Positions 24,972 to 35,191 of a DNA stretch of 64,000 nucleotides are shown piece after piece. The notes below the pieces were generated by a model, which saw only the letters and a program-made list of their open reading frames with translations, searched no databases and was not told the DNA's origin. Each line of letters opens with the position of its first letter. Positions within the stretch are counted from its first letter, which is position 1. The DNA lies in contig NZ_JAJHNP010000006.1 in assembly GCF_020819595.1 (NCBI RefSeq), positions 310,001 through 374,000 on the forward strand, read 5' to 3'. This DNA comes from Streptomyces barringtoniae. Its GTDB lineage: Bacteria > Actinomycetota > Actinomycetes > Streptomycetales > Streptomycetaceae. The position numbers and the translations under genes are program-made.

Positions 24972-26246
24972 TCACATATGCCCCGTAAGTCTCGCGTGCA
25001 GCGAGCGCGCGGAGGCGTCGGTGAGCGAGGCGATCTGGTCGACGATCACCCGCTTGCGTGCGTGGTCGTCGCCTGCCCCGTCGAACAGGGCCCGAAACTG
25101 CGGATCCAGCCCGTCCGGCGCGCGGGCGGTCAGCGCCTCCGCCAGCTCCGCCACGACGACCCGCTGGTCCGCGCGCAGCCTCTCCTGCTCGGCGCGCTGC
25201 ATCACGTACCGGTCCGCGACGGCCTTGAGCACCGCGCACTCCATGCGGGCCTCGCGGGGTACGACGAGTTCGGCGTCGTAGCGGGTGAGCCGGCCGGTGC
25301 CGTACGCGGCGCGGGTGGCGCCCTCGGCGGCCAGGCAGAACCGGCCGATGAGCTGGCTGGTGGCGTCCTTCAGGCGGGCCTGGGCGACCGCGGTGCCGTC
25401 GTAGCCGTGTGGCCACCACTCCTCGTCCTGGAGGCGGTCGAGGGCGGCGGAGAGTTCGGCCGGGTCGGTGCCGGCGGGTACGTACCGGCCGACGGCGACC
25501 TCGAACACCGCCTGCCGCTCGGGCTCGGCGTGCAGACAGTTGGGGTCGATGTGACCGGCGTGCAGGCCGTCCTCGACGTCGTGCACCGAGTACGCCACGT
25601 CGTCCGACCAGTCCATGACCTGCGCCTCGAAGCAGGTGCGGGTGCCGGGCGCGTGCGCTCGGACCCAGTCGAACACCGGGCGGTCGTCCCCGTAGACGCC
25701 GAACTTCCGCGACGCCGGGTCGGTGGGGTGGGCGCCGCGCGGCCAGGGGTACTTGGTGGCGGCGTCGAGGGTGGCGCGGGTGAGGTTGAGGCCGACCGAG
25801 CGGTCCTCGGTGAACCGTTTGGGCTCGATGCGGGTGAGGAGCCGGAGGGACTGGGCGTTGCCCTCGAAGCCGCCGCAGTCGTCCGCGAAGGCGTTCAGGG
25901 CCTGTTCGCCGTTGTGACCGAAGGGCGGGTGGCCGAGGTCGTGGGCGAGGCAGGCGGCCTCCACCAGGTCGGGGTCACAGCCGAGGGCCGCGCCCAGCTC
26001 CCGGCCTACCTGGGCGCATTCGAGCGAGTGGGTGAGCCTCGTTCTGGGGCTGGCGTCCCAGGCGCTGGCGCTGCGCTCGCCCGGCGTGACGACCTGTGTC
26101 TTGCCGGCGAGTCTTCTGAGCGCGGCGGAGTGCAGGATGCGGGCGCGGTCGCGTTGGAAGGCGGTGCGGCCGGGGCGTTTGTCCGGCTCGGGGGCCCAAC
26201 GCTCTGCTGAAGTGGGGTCGTAGGTTCCGTTGGGTGTGCCTTCCAT
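24972..26246 (-). CDS. dgt: Deoxyguanosinetriphosphate triphosphohydrolase (dGTPase)
   Basis: 424 aa HD-domain enzyme that cleaves dNTPs to nucleoside and triphosphate. Visible motifs: [38 protein letters not shown], the HD pair in [17 protein letters not shown], and [21 protein letters not shown] with the distal metal Asp. ATG 26246 has no SD; TACTGT 6 nt upstream could be a -10 of a leaderless transcript, though there is no -35. The open frame continues upstream but without codon bias and over the chelatase gene's neighbourhood, so a longer start is rejected. Confidence 0.93.
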   Translation of the reverse strand: MEGTPNGTYDPTSAERWAPEPDKRPGRTAFQRDRARILHSAALRRLAGKTQVVTPGERSASAWDASPRTRLTHSLECAQVGRELGAALGCDPDLVEAACLAHDLGHPPFGHNGEQALNAFADDCGGFEGNAQSLRLLTRIEPKRFTEDRSVGLNLTRATLDAATKYPWPRGAHPTDPASRKFGVYGDDRPVFDWVRAHAPGTRTCFEAQVMDWSDDVAYSVHDVEDGLHAGHIDPNCLHAEPERQAVFEVAVGRYVPAGTDPAELSAALDRLQDEEWWPHGYDGTAVAQARLKDATSQLIGRFCLAAEGATRAAYGTGRLTRYDAELVVPREARMECAVLKAVADRYVMQRAEQERLRADQRVVVAELAEALTARAPDGLDPQFRALFDGAGDDHARKRVIVDQIASLTDASARSLHARLTGHM

Positions 26247-26353
26247 GATTCGACAGTAAGCGTCGGCAGTGACAAAAGGGCGTTGGCGGTGCGCCCAATC
26301 GTCTGCCGGGGTGTGTCGTTCCGCGGGTACGGGTGCGTGCCCCGCCGTTTCTT

Positions 26354-27214
26354 TCAGGCCGAAGCCAGTTCCGTCTGCCTCGTCACCCGTGCCTGGTCGT
26401 ACCGGTGCAGGATCAGGCGTGCCATCGCCGGGTGCGCGCCCAGCGGAGCTGCGGCCACCCACGGCGCCGCCTCGGCGCACTGCGTCGCGAAACGCCCGGG
26501 AGCCGTGAAGCAGGAGGCGATCGCCACCCGGTGCCGGCCGCGTGCCGCCAGGGCCCGTAGCGCCGTCGGGACGGCCGGGGTCGCCGCCGAGGCGTAGGCG
26601 GGGACGACCGGCACGCCCAGCCGTTCCGCCAGGAGGCGGGCCGTGCGGCGGGTGTCGGTGGCCGAGTCGGGGTCGCGGGAGCCGGCCGCGGCCAGGACGA
26701 CCGCGCTCGCGCGGCGGGTGACCGAGTCCGGGGCCGGGGGCCAGCCGGCCTCCAGGAGACGGTCGTAGAGGGTCTCCACCAGGAGCGGGTGCGGGCCGAG
26801 CGGGGCGGCCAGGCGGGTGGGTGCCGGTGCGGCGGCGGCCATCTCGGGGATGTCCTGCTTGACGTGGTAGCCGCGGGAGAGGAGCAGGGGGACCAGGACG
26901 GCGGGGGTGTCGCCGAGAGCGGCGAGGGTGTCCGGGAGCAGGGGGGCGTTCAGCTCGATGTGGCCCAGGCGGACCGGGAGGGCGGGGCGCAGTTCGCGCA
27001 CCCGGTCCGCCAGCGTCCGTACGGTCTCCAGGGCGCGCGGGTCGCGGCTGCCGTGGGCGACCAGGACGAGGGCGGGCGGGGCCGTGCGGCGGTGGCCGAG
27101 CGGCGAGACCAGACGGAGCCGGCCGACGAGCTGGTGGCTGATGCTGTCCATGAGGTGCGCCGTGCTGTCGAGATGGACGCGGGACTCGGAGCGGGGAGGT
27201 TGCGACGCCGTCAT
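26354..27214 (-). CDS. CbiX/SirB-type sirohydrochlorin chelatase family protein
   Basis: 286 aa with two CbiX-like halves. The first half has [26 protein letters not shown] and [11 protein letters not shown]; the second has [13 protein letters not shown] and [15 protein letters not shown]. Metal-binding His in AHGS and RGYHV are kept in the first half only, as in two-domain chelatases. The family inserts Fe or Co into sirohydrochlorin to give siroheme or cobalamin precursor. Siroheme is the cofactor of the NirB nitrite reductase encoded at 38.2 kb, so a link is plausible but inferred. ATG 27214 has AGGA 8 nt upstream. Confidence 0.85.
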   Translation of the reverse strand: MTASQPPRSESRVHLDSTAHLMDSISHQLVGRLRLVSPLGHRRTAPPALVLVAHGSRDPRALETVRTLADRVRELRPALPVRLGHIELNAPLLPDTLAALGDTPAVLVPLLLSRGYHVKQDIPEMAAAAPAPTRLAAPLGPHPLLVETLYDRLLEAGWPPAPDSVTRRASAVVLAAAGSRDPDSATDTRRTARLLAERLGVPVVPAYASAATPAVPTALRALAARGRHRVAIASCFTAPGRFATQCAEAAPWVAAAPLGAHPAMARLILHRYDQARVTRQTELASA

Positions 27215-27377
27215 GCAAGGATCCTGACGGCGCCAGGTTGCGTGGCCGTTGCCGGGCCGTCACGGGCGTTTTCCGCTGCTTCACGTCGTACGGATGCTCG
27301 ATGTGAGGCGAACCGGACGGCCGCCGGTGGCGTCCTCCATGGTCGGAACCGGTCGGAACCGATCCCTGGGGGGCCGT

Positions 27378-28058
27378 ATGAAGATCCGTCGACCGCGGCT
27401 GCCGCGCACCCGCACCGGGCAGCGGCGGCTGGTGCAGGCCGTGATGGCCGGGTGTGTGCTGGCGCTGCTGCCGGCGACCTGGCTGTTCGTGTCCACGGCG
27501 GACCGGCTGCGCACGACGGCGGACGCCCCGCCGGCACCCGTCGCGGTCGTCTTCGGCGCGGGGCTGTGGAACGGGGAGCCGTCGCCGTATCTGGCGCACC
27601 GGCTGGACGCTGCGGCGCGGCTGTACCGGGCGGGGCGGATCAAGGTCGTGCTCGTCACCGGGGACAACAGCCGCAAGGACTACGACGAGCCCGACGCCAT
27701 GCGTGCCTACCTGAAGAAGCACGGGGTGCCGGACCGGCGGATCGTCAGTGACTACGCCGGGTTCGACACCTGGGACTCCTGTGTGCGGGCCAAGAAGATC
27801 TTCGGTGTGGACCGGGCTGTGCTGATCAGCCAGGGTTTTCACATCCGGCGTGCGGTGGCGCTGTGCGAGGCGGCGGGCGTGGACTCGTACGGGGTCGGGG
27901 TCGACGCCAAGCACGACGTGACCTGGTACTACGGCGGGACACGCGAGGTGTTCGCGGCGGGCAAGGCGGTGCTGGACGCGGTGTTCCGTCCGGATCCGAC
28001 CTTCCTCGGGCCGCGGGAGCACGGCGTCACCGAGGCGCTGACGGCGGCGCGGGACTGA
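27378..28058 (+). CDS. YdcF/SanA-like DUF218 membrane protein
   Basis: 226 aa from ATG 27378 (GGGGGG upstream). A basic N-terminus and one membrane segment ([21 protein letters not shown]) precede a DUF218 domain: [47 protein letters not shown]-type helix, [19 protein letters not shown]. This is the SanA/YdcF group, linked in enteric bacteria to envelope barrier function; the enzymatic activity is not established. Two bp before the next gene, so the two are probably an operon. Confidence 0.88.
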   Translation: MKIRRPRLPRTRTGQRRLVQAVMAGCVLALLPATWLFVSTADRLRTTADAPPAPVAVVFGAGLWNGEPSPYLAHRLDAAARLYRAGRIKVVLVTGDNSRKDYDEPDAMRAYLKKHGVPDRRIVSDYAGFDTWDSCVRAKKIFGVDRAVLISQGFHIRRAVALCEAAGVDSYGVGVDAKHDVTWYYGGTREVFAAGKAVLDAVFRPDPTFLGPREHGVTEALTAARD

Positions 28059-28060
28059 AC

Positions 28061-29530
28061 ATGGAGATCACGGACCTGACACCCGCCGAGCGCCGCGTCC
28101 GGGACGCCTTCCCGTTCGGCGAAGGGGTCGACTTCCGGGAGGGCGACGACGAGGACCCCGCGCAGGGCGCCTCATGGGGCCCGGAGCGAACACTGCGGGC
28201 GGAGGTGCTGCGCGAGCTGCTGCTGGACGGGCCGGTGCGGGAGGGGCGGATCGCCGGGCTGAAGGTGTGGGGCGCGCGCGTCACCGGGCGGCTGGACCTC
28301 AAGTACGGCACGGTCAGCCATCCGGTCCGGCTGCGTTTCTGCCACTTCGAGGAGGCGCCCGAACTGTACGGGGCGCGGGTCGTCGCGCTGGTCCTGAGCG
28401 ACTCGGTGCTGCCGGGGCTGACGGCCGGGAACCTGCGCGCCGAAGGGGTCGTGCGGATCAGCTGCTGCCGGATCACGGGGCCGGTACGGCTCCAGGGGGC
28501 GAAGCTGGCCGGGGCGTTCTTCGCGGGCGGTGCGCGGCTCGGCAGTCCCGGCGAGGTCCCCGAGGAGCCCGTGCTCCAGCTCAACCACGCCGAGGTGGCC
28601 ACCGACGTGTGGGCCCCGGGACTGGTCGCGCACGGAAAGGTGCACCTGAACGGGGCGGTCGTCGGCGGACAGGTAAATCTCAACGACGCCGAGCTGAACG
28701 CCCCCGGCGGCTCCGCCCTGCACGCCGAGGTCCTGACGGTCGGCACCGACCTGCACGCCATGCGGCTGCGGACCCACGGCCGGGTCAATCTGGCCGGTGC
28801 CAGGATTCCCCGTCAGCTCAACCTCGCCCACGCCCGCCTGTCCAACCCGGGCGGCCAGGCCCTGCGCGCCAGCAGCAGTGTCATCGGGGAGCTGTGGCTG
28901 CGCGAGGCCGCGCCCATCGTGGGAGCGGTCAATCTGCGCCGGGCCCAGCTCGACCTGCTGCACGTGCCGCCCGGGGTGTGGCCCCGGCAGGTCCAGCTCG
29001 ACGGGCTCGGCTACCGCGTCCTGACCCCGCACCTGACCGCCGAGCAGCGTCTTCCGCTGCTGGAACGCGAGCCGGACGGCTACCTTCCGCAGCCCTACGA
29101 GCAGCTCACCACGGCCTACCGCACGGTGGGCGACGAAGCCGCCGCACGCACCGTCCAGCTGGCCAAGCTCCGCCGGCACCGCCGTACCCTGCCGCCGTAC
29201 GCCCGGCTGTGGGGCTTTCTCCAGGACGCGGCCGTCGGCTACGGCTTCCGCCCGATGCGGGCCGCGGGCTGGCTGCTGCTCCTGCTGTGCACCGGCACGC
29301 TCGCCTTCGCCCTGCACCATCCGCCCGCGCTCAAGCCCGCCGAGGCGCCCGCGTTCAACCCGCTCTTCTACACGCTCGACCTGCTGCTGCCGATCATCGA
29401 CTTCGGCCAGGAGGGGGCGTACGCGCCGCGCGGGTGGTACCAGTGGCTGTCGTATCTGCTGATCGTCACCGGCTGGGTGCTGGCGACGACGATCGCGGCG
29501 GGCGTCAGCCGCTCACTGAGCCGGCAGTAG
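28061..29530 (+). CDS. Membrane protein with a beta-helix-like repeat domain
   Basis: 489 aa. After a helical N-terminus, residues ~65-330 are a run of ~20-residue strands with regular spacing ([85 protein letters not shown]), typical of a right-handed beta-helix or bactofilin/pentapeptide-like solenoid. Two membrane helices lie at the C-terminus (~401-425 and ~458-485). This architecture recurs in actinobacterial hypothetical proteins that are sometimes labelled oxidoreductases; I see no nucleotide site. Scaffold role is inferred. Starts 2 bp after the YdcF-like gene. Confidence 0.8.
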   Translation: MEITDLTPAERRVRDAFPFGEGVDFREGDDEDPAQGASWGPERTLRAEVLRELLLDGPVREGRIAGLKVWGARVTGRLDLKYGTVSHPVRLRFCHFEEAPELYGARVVALVLSDSVLPGLTAGNLRAEGVVRISCCRITGPVRLQGAKLAGAFFAGGARLGSPGEVPEEPVLQLNHAEVATDVWAPGLVAHGKVHLNGAVVGGQVNLNDAELNAPGGSALHAEVLTVGTDLHAMRLRTHGRVNLAGARIPRQLNLAHARLSNPGGQALRASSSVIGELWLREAAPIVGAVNLRRAQLDLLHVPPGVWPRQVQLDGLGYRVLTPHLTAEQRLPLLEREPDGYLPQPYEQLTTAYRTVGDEAAARTVQLAKLRRHRRTLPPYARLWGFLQDAAVGYGFRPMRAAGWLLLLLCTGTLAFALHHPPALKPAEAPAFNPLFYTLDLLLPIIDFGQEGAYAPRGWYQWLSYLLIVTGWVLATTIAAGVSRSLSRQ

Positions 29531-29579
29531 GGACCTCACGGCGTCACCGGCCCGGCGGGGAGGCCGCCGTGCCGGGCGT

Positions 29580-29617
29580 GTAACCGGAAGCGGTCGGGGC
29601 CGTAACACGCCCGACGC
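29580..29617 (+). promoter_or_regulatory. Candidate GlnR site upstream of nasA
   Basis: Boxes at 11-bp spacing: GTAAC (29580), n6, CGGTC, n6, GTAAC (29602), n6, GACGC (29613), ending 11 bp before the nasA ATG. The GTnAC-n6-GnnAC phasing is that of GlnR sites, and nasA is an established GlnR target in Streptomyces. The same layout precedes the nirB operon. Confidence 0.5.
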
Positions 29618-29628
29618 ACGCTGGCGGC

Positions 29629-31779
29629 ATGGAACCGATCGCCTCGACGCCCACCCACTGCCCGTACTGCGCCTTGCAGTGCGGGATGAACATCATGCCC
29701 CTGCCGCAGGGGGGCGTCGAGGTGACCGAGCGGACGGACTTCCCGGTGAACCGGGGCGCGCTGTGCGGCAAGGGCCGTACGGCGGCCGAGGTGCTGTCGC
29801 CGGCGGTACGGCTGACCTCGCCGCTGGTGCGCTCCGGGGGCCGGCTGGCCGAGGCGGGCTGGCCCGAGGCGCTGGACCGGATCGCCGAGCGGCTCGGGAC
29901 CATACGGCAGGAGCACGGCGCGGACGCGGTGGGCGTGTTCGGCGGGGGCGGGCTGACGAACGAGAAGGCGTACACGCTCGGGAAGTTCGCCCGGGTGGTG
30001 CTCGGCACCTCGCAGATCGACTACAACGGCCGGTTCTGCATGTCCTCGGCCGCGGCGGCGGGCACCAGGGCGTTCGGTCTCGACCGGGGTCTGCCCTTCC
30101 CCCTGGAGGACATCCCGAAGACCGGCTGCGTGATCCTCGTCGGTTCGAACCTCGCGGAGACCATGCCGCCGTCCCTGCGCTTCTTCACCGAACTGCGGGA
30201 GAACGGCGGCACGTTGATCGTCGTCGACCCGCGCCGGACGAGGACGGCCGAGCAGGCGGACCTGCACCTGGCTCCCCGCCCCGGCACCGACCTCGCCCTG
30301 GCCCTCGGCCTGCTGCACCTGGTGGTGGCGGAGGGGCGGACGGACGAGGAGTACATCCGGGAGCGGACGACGGGCTGGGAGCAGGCGCGCGCGGCGGCGA
30401 TGGCGCACTGGCCGGAGCACGTGGAGCGGATCACGGGGGTGTCCGTCCCGCAACTGCGCGAGGCCGTACGGCTGTTCTGCGAGCCGGAGTCGGCGATGGT
30501 GCTCACCGCACGCGGGCCGGAGCAGCAGTCCAAGGGGACGGACACGGTGGGCGCGTGGATCAACCTGTGCCTGGCGACCGGCCGGGCGGGCCGCCCGCTG
30601 TCCGGGTACGGCTGTCTGACCGGGCAGGGCAACGGGCAGGGCGGCCGCGAACACGGCCAGAAGGCCGACCAGTTGCCCGGCTACCGCAAGCTGGACGACC
30701 CGGCGGCACGGGCGCACGTGGCCGGAGTGTGGGGCGTCGACCCGGATACGCTCCCCGGCCCCGGACGCAGCGCGTACGAACTCCTCGACGCCCTCGGCAC
30801 GGACATCAGGGCGCTGCTGCTGATGGGCTCCAACCCGGTGGTGTCGGCGCCGCGCGCGGCTCACGTGGAGGAGCGCATCAAGTCCCTCGACTTCCTGGCC
30901 GTTTGTGACGTCGTACTGTCGGAGACGGCAGAGCTGGCGGACGTGGTCCTGCCGGTGACGCAGTGGGCGGAGGAGTCGGGCACGACGACCAGCCTGGAGG
31001 GCAGGGTCCTGCTGCGCCGCCGGGCGGTCACCCCGCCGCCCGGCGTCCACAGCGACCTGTACGTCCTGCACGAGCTGGCCGCGCGCCTCGGCGTGGAGAA
31101 GGGCTTCCCGACCGAACCGGAGGAGGCCTTCGACGAACTCCGCCGGGCGAGCGCGGGCGGCCCGGCGGACTACTCGGGGATCACCTACGGGAGGCTGGCC
31201 AGGGAGAACGGGGTGTTCTGGCCGTGCCCGGAGCCGGCGGAGGACGCCACGGACGAGGCCCACCCGGGCACCCCCCGCCTCTTCCTCGACCGGTTCGCCA
31301 CCGACGACGGCCGCGCCCGGTTCGTCGCCGTGGCGCACCGGGCGACGGCGGAGGAACCGGACGCCGAGTACCCGCTGCTGCTGACCACCGGCCGGGTGGT
31401 CGCGCAGTACCAGTCGGGCGCCCAGACCCGGCGGGTGACCGAGCTGAACGCCGCCGCTCCCGGCCCCTTCGTGGAACTGCACCCCCGGCTCGCGGCCCGG
31501 ATCGGTGCCGCAGACGGGGATCCGGTGACCGTGACCTCCCGCCGGGGCCGGGCGACCGCCCCCGCCCGGATCACCTCCGCCATCCGCCCGGACACCGTCT
31601 TCATGCCCTTCCACTGGCCCGGCGAGGGCCGCGCCAACACCCTGACCAACCCGGCACTCGACCCCACGTCCCGGATGCCGGAGTTCAAGTCGTGCGCGGT
31701 GCGGGTGGAGACGGCGGCGTCCCCGGGCACCTCGTCCCGAACGCCGGCGGCTGCGCGTCAGGGTGCCCGGCCGACGTAG
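29629..31779 (+). CDS. nasA: Assimilatory nitrate reductase catalytic subunit
   Basis: 716-aa molybdopterin oxidoreductase. An N-terminal [4Fe-4S] ligand set is visible (C11-x2-C14-x3-C18 ... C46), followed by FGGGGLTNEKAYTLGKFAR, the molybdopterin-binding segments (YNGRFCMSSAAAAG, ILVGSNLAETMPP, LIVVDPRRT, LMGSNPVVS) and a C-terminal MGD-binding beta-barrel (LLTTGRVVAQYQSGAQTRR). NasA-type enzymes reduce nitrate to nitrite in the cytoplasm with electrons from a ferredoxin or flavoprotein; there is no Tat signal, which separates it from periplasmic types. Works with NirBD at 38-41 kb. ATG 29629 lies just downstream of the GlnR-like boxes. Confidence 0.92.
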   Translation: MEPIASTPTHCPYCALQCGMNIMPLPQGGVEVTERTDFPVNRGALCGKGRTAAEVLSPAVRLTSPLVRSGGRLAEAGWPEALDRIAERLGTIRQEHGADAVGVFGGGGLTNEKAYTLGKFARVVLGTSQIDYNGRFCMSSAAAAGTRAFGLDRGLPFPLEDIPKTGCVILVGSNLAETMPPSLRFFTELRENGGTLIVVDPRRTRTAEQADLHLAPRPGTDLALALGLLHLVVAEGRTDEEYIRERTTGWEQARAAAMAHWPEHVERITGVSVPQLREAVRLFCEPESAMVLTARGPEQQSKGTDTVGAWINLCLATGRAGRPLSGYGCLTGQGNGQGGREHGQKADQLPGYRKLDDPAARAHVAGVWGVDPDTLPGPGRSAYELLDALGTDIRALLLMGSNPVVSAPRAAHVEERIKSLDFLAVCDVVLSETAELADVVLPVTQWAEESGTTTSLEGRVLLRRRAVTPPPGVHSDLYVLHELAARLGVEKGFPTEPEEAFDELRRASAGGPADYSGITYGRLARENGVFWPCPEPAEDATDEAHPGTPRLFLDRFATDDGRARFVAVAHRATAEEPDAEYPLLLTTGRVVAQYQSGAQTRRVTELNAAAPGPFVELHPRLAARIGAADGDPVTVTSRRGRATAPARITSAIRPDTVFMPFHWPGEGRANTLTNPALDPTSRMPEFKSCAVRVETAASPGTSSRTPAAARQGARPT

Positions 31780-31788
31780 ATTGCCGGT

Positions 31789-32631
31789 ATGGCTGACATG
31801 GACGGGTTCGACCTGAGCGCCTACCTGGAGCGTATCGGCTGGCAGGGCGGCCGGCGGCCCGGCCTGGGGACGCTGCGGGGCATCCACCTGGCCCACGCCC
31901 TGTCCCTGCCGTTCGAGAACCTGGACCCGCTGAGCGGCCGGGCGCCCTCGCTGGCGCCCGGTGACCTCACGGCCAAGATGGTCCACGGGCGGCGCGGCGG
32001 CTACTGCTACGAGCACAACACCCTCCTGTGGCTCGCCCTGGAGGCGCTCGGCTTCCCGGTCTGCGGGCTGGCCGGGCGGGTGGTCCTGGGCGCCCCGACG
32101 CCCTGGAGCCGGCCGCGCACGCACATGATGCTGCGGGTCGAGGTCCCGGGCGAAGCCGAGCCGTATCTGGCGGACGTGGGTTTCGGCGCGTCCGGATCCC
32201 TCCTGACCCCGATCCCGCTGACCACCGGCACCGAGTCCGAAGGAGCCGGACGCCGGCACCGGCTGATCGCGCGGCCGTCCGAGGGACCGCTCGAAGGGCC
32301 GCTGGAACTGCTGGAGTTGCAGGTGTACGACCGCCAGGAGCAGGGCTGGGTGGGTCAGTACGCGTTCACCCTGGAGCCGTTCGCCGCCCCGGACTACGAG
32401 GTGTTCAACTGGCACGTCGGCACCAACCCCCGCTCCCCCTTCACCAGGCGCCCGTACCTCCAGCGGACCACCGCCGAGCGCCATCTCGCCCTGGACGGCG
32501 ACCGGTTGACCGAGACCGGCGCCGGCGGCACGGTCACCGAGCGCAGAATCACGGACGAGACGGAGGCGCGGCGCGTGGCGGAGGAGGAGTTCGGGATCGT
32601 GGTGCCGGAGGGCCTGAGGCTGCTCGCCTGA
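31789..32631 (+). CDS. Arylamine N-acetyltransferase
   Basis: 280 aa. The NAT catalytic triad is clear: Cys in RRGGYCYEHN (~73), His in RTHMML (~111) and Asp in LADVGFG (~126). The N-terminal helical part has the family's LPFENLD segment. The family transfers acetyl groups from acetyl-CoA to arylamines and hydrazines in the cytoplasm, and relatives perform amide closure in ansamycin assembly; with no cluster here, detoxification is the default. Starts 9 bp after nasA, so it may share its transcript. It ends 1 bp from the convergent cyclotransferase gene. Confidence 0.93.
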   Translation: MADMDGFDLSAYLERIGWQGGRRPGLGTLRGIHLAHALSLPFENLDPLSGRAPSLAPGDLTAKMVHGRRGGYCYEHNTLLWLALEALGFPVCGLAGRVVLGAPTPWSRPRTHMMLRVEVPGEAEPYLADVGFGASGSLLTPIPLTTGTESEGAGRRHRLIARPSEGPLEGPLELLELQVYDRQEQGWVGQYAFTLEPFAAPDYEVFNWHVGTNPRSPFTRRPYLQRTTAERHLALDGDRLTETGAGGTVTERRITDETEARRVAEEEFGIVVPEGLRLLA

Positions 32632-32632
32632 C

Positions 32633-33088
32633 TCAGCGCCGGGACAGCCAGTCGCCGCCCTCGATGGGGGTGCCGGTGGCACGGAGGCGGGCGGCGACGG
32701 GCGGGGCGGCCAGGTAGACCCAGGCGAGGGCGGTCGTGCCGTCGGCGGTGCGCAGGACGTTGCGGGCCGCGCGTACGTAGAGGTTGCGGGGGTCGCCCGG
32801 CGTGTACTCCTCCAGGCGGTCCAGGGCGGCGAGCAGGCCGGCGTACGACTCCCGCCGGGCGGTGACCAGTTCGCCCCGGATCTCACCGCCCGGCCGGTCC
32901 ACGGCGTAGGGGTAGCCGGGGCCGTCGTACAGCGCGGCGTCCCGCAGGCGGGCCGGTTCCTCCGACGTGGTGCGGCCCCGCAGGAACAGGTCGTGGTTGG
33001 CCTCGCCGGGGCGGAGGGTGCCGTAGACGAAGAACGGCAGCGGCGTTCCGGGCTCCTCAGGGTGGTTCTCGTTCTCCTCGCTGATCAC
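32633..33088 (-). CDS. Gamma-glutamylcyclotransferase-like (AIG2/GGCT) protein
   Basis: 151 aa. FFVYGTLRPGEANHDLF is the family's substrate-binding loop; the conserved acidic residue follows in LDRLEEYTPGDPRNLYVR, with the typical beta strands (GEIRGELV, TALAWVYL). Family members cyclise gamma-glutamyl compounds to 5-oxoproline or act on related amines. GTG 33088 has no clear SD. Convergent with the acetyltransferase gene. Confidence 0.88.
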   Translation of the reverse strand: MISEENENHPEEPGTPLPFFVYGTLRPGEANHDLFLRGRTTSEEPARLRDAALYDGPGYPYAVDRPGGEIRGELVTARRESYAGLLAALDRLEEYTPGDPRNLYVRAARNVLRTADGTTALAWVYLAAPPVAARLRATGTPIEGGDWLSRR

Positions 33089-33143
33089 GGAAACGATTCT
33101 CTACCCCCTTCGGCTCCACACACATCTCCATGAAGGGGCTATG

Positions 33144-33156
33144 GACATGACATGTC
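33144..33156. promoter_or_regulatory. 13-bp palindrome upstream of the M4 protease gene
   Basis: GACATG-A-CATGTC is a perfect palindrome 72 bp before the protease ATG, placed where an operator would lie. A GGGCCCC palindrome follows 3 bp later. Confidence 0.45.
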
Positions 33157-33227
33157 AGGGCCCCTTAAATCACTGGGGACATCAGCGCCGCCCCCACGCC
33201 TTGACGGGCGCTTCCCCGAGGAGATCC

Positions 33228-34880
33228 ATGAGCCGGATACGCCAGCACGTCCGAGGATCCCGTCGTCTCGCCACCACCGCCGGTGTCGCCGTCACCACCG
33301 CGACCCTGCTGTCAGTGACCCTCTCCCCCGCCGCCCACGCCGACGCCAGACCGACCAGGGCCACCGCGATCCAGAACGCGGCGTCGGCACTCCTGGCCCA
33401 CGCCGCGAGCCTGGGCCTGACCCCCGCCGAGGACACCAGCGTCCGCGACGTGATCGTGGACAGGAACGGCACCCAGCACGTCCGCTACGACCGCACCTAC
33501 CACGGACTGCCCGTGCTGGGCGGCGACTTCGTGGTCCACCTGGCTCCGAACGGCACCTACCGCAGCGCGAACCGGGCCACCCGCAGCCCGATATCCCTCG
33601 GCTCGATCCTCCCGGAGATCTCGGCCCCCAAGGCAGCCGACCTCGCCGTGAACGCCCTGCGCGCCGCCAACCTCGGGGACGCGCTCAAGCAGGTCAAGGC
33701 CAAGCCCGAGCTGATCGTCGACGCCCTGCACGGCACCCCGAGGCTCGCCTGGCGCACCAACGCGGTCGGCCTGGACTCGCTCGGCAACCCGGTCGCCCGT
33801 ACCGTGCTGACCGACGCCCGCACCGGCCGCCAGATCGACGCCTGGGACAGCATCGAGACCGCCGCCGGCGACGGAAAGTCGCTGTACAGCGGGACGGTGC
33901 CGCTGGAGACGACCCAGTCGGGATCGTCGTACCAGCTCAAGGACCCGACGCGCGGCAACACCTACACCGGTGACGCCGAGGGCAAGACGGACCTGTGCTT
34001 CTTCGGCATCTGCTTCAGCCGGGCGCCCGCGGACCTGTTCACGGACGCCGACAACCACTGGGGCACCGGCACCACCTCCGACCGCGCCTCGGCCGCCGTC
34101 GACGCCCAGTACGGCACCAACACGACCTGGGACTACTACAAGAACGTCCAGGGGCGCAACGGCATCGGGGGCGACGGCAAGGGCTCGTACAACCGTGTCC
34201 ACTACGGCAGCAACTACAACAACGCCTTCTGGGACGACAGTTGCTTCTGCATGACGTACGGCGACGGGGACGGCACCACCTTCGGGCCGCTGGTCGCCCT
34301 CGACGTCGCCGGGCACGAGATGACCCACGGGGTCACCTCCAAGACGGCCGCGCTGACCTACTCCGGCGAGTCCGGCGGCCTCAACGAGGCCACCTCGGAC
34401 ATCCTCGGCACGATGGTGGAGTGGTACGCGAACAACCCGTCCGACCCCGGTGACTACCTCATCGGCGAGAAGATCGTGAAGTCCGGCTTCGGCCACACCG
34501 CCCTGCGCTACATGGACAAGCCGTCCAAGGACGGCAACTCGGCGGACTACTGGAGCTCGTCGGTCGGGAACCTCGACGTCCACTACTCCTCCGGCGTCGC
34601 CAACCACTTCGCCTACCTGCTGGCGGAGGGCAGCGGCCCGAAGACCATCAACGGCGTCAGCTACGACTCCCCCACCTCCAACGGCTCCACGGTCACCGGC
34701 ATCGGCCGGGACAAGGTCGGCAAGATCTGGTACCGGGCGCTGACGGTCTACATGACCTCCTCCACGAACTACGCGGGCGCGAGGACGGCGACGCTGAACG
34801 CCGCGAAGGACCTGTACGGCGCGGGCAGCACGGAGTACAACGCGGTGGCGGCGGCCTGGAGCGCCGTCAACGTGAACTGA
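33228..34880 (+). CDS. Secreted M4 (thermolysin-like) metalloprotease
   Basis: 550 aa. Signal peptide MSRIRQHVRGSRRLATTAG...AAHA, a propeptide (~35-215) with FTP and PepSY features (GLPVLGGDFVVHLAPNG, LAWRTNAVG), then a thermolysin domain with zinc motif HEMTH (~363-367), the third ligand Glu in GGLNEATSDI, and a C-terminal helical domain with the transition-state His in NLDVHYSSGVANHFAY. Two Cys pairs lie near CFFGICF and CFC. Zinc endopeptidase acting outside the cell after autoprocessing. ATG 33228 has GAGGAG upstream; the in-frame ATG at 33141 would add a non-signal extension. Confidence 0.95.
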   Translation: MSRIRQHVRGSRRLATTAGVAVTTATLLSVTLSPAAHADARPTRATAIQNAASALLAHAASLGLTPAEDTSVRDVIVDRNGTQHVRYDRTYHGLPVLGGDFVVHLAPNGTYRSANRATRSPISLGSILPEISAPKAADLAVNALRAANLGDALKQVKAKPELIVDALHGTPRLAWRTNAVGLDSLGNPVARTVLTDARTGRQIDAWDSIETAAGDGKSLYSGTVPLETTQSGSSYQLKDPTRGNTYTGDAEGKTDLCFFGICFSRAPADLFTDADNHWGTGTTSDRASAAVDAQYGTNTTWDYYKNVQGRNGIGGDGKGSYNRVHYGSNYNNAFWDDSCFCMTYGDGDGTTFGPLVALDVAGHEMTHGVTSKTAALTYSGESGGLNEATSDILGTMVEWYANNPSDPGDYLIGEKIVKSGFGHTALRYMDKPSKDGNSADYWSSSVGNLDVHYSSGVANHFAYLLAEGSGPKTINGVSYDSPTSNGSTVTGIGRDKVGKIWYRALTVYMTSSTNYAGARTATLNAAKDLYGAGSTEYNAVAAAWSAVNVN

Positions 34881-35191
34881 GCCCGCATCGGGTACGACGG
34901 GCCGCGGCCGCCCCGGCGATGGTTCCGGGGCGGCCGCGGTCTGCTGCGCCGCCCCTGCCGTCACCCGTGCAACGGACGGCGTCGCTCCATTCGTGTTTTC
35001 TTCATACCGGTCATTCCTCTGGGGCCCTCGTACGCCTGTGACCTGACGGAATCCGGCGGCGGCTAGGCCGTGTGGGGGGTCGGCGGGACACCCGTTCACC
35101 GCAATTCTGACGGGCCATCAGGGAGCGCGACTGCCGGACTGCGACTTACCTCGGTAAGGGACAGACCGAGACGCGAGACCTGGGGAGCACC
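34881..35191. other. Intergenic region between protease and surface-protein genes
   Basis: It holds the protease terminator (34902-34939) and then presumed promoter sequence, including a locally AT-rich piece near 34990-35015. No coding pattern. Confidence 0.5.
34902..34939 (+). terminator. Hairpin terminator of the M4 protease gene
   Basis: A perfect 15-bp stem (34902-34916 with 34925-34939) and an 8-nt loop, 22 bp past the stop. Confidence 0.65.

Noticed and set aside
26247..28022. N-terminal extension of dgt by ~590 codons
   Set aside because: The upstream part overlaps the chelatase and YdcF-like genes out of frame and lacks codon bias; dgt family proteins begin near the ATG at 26246.
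29536..32886. A 1116-codon minus-strand frame over nasA and the acetyltransferase gene
   Set aside because: Spans two real plus-strand genes and their gap; no conserved motif.
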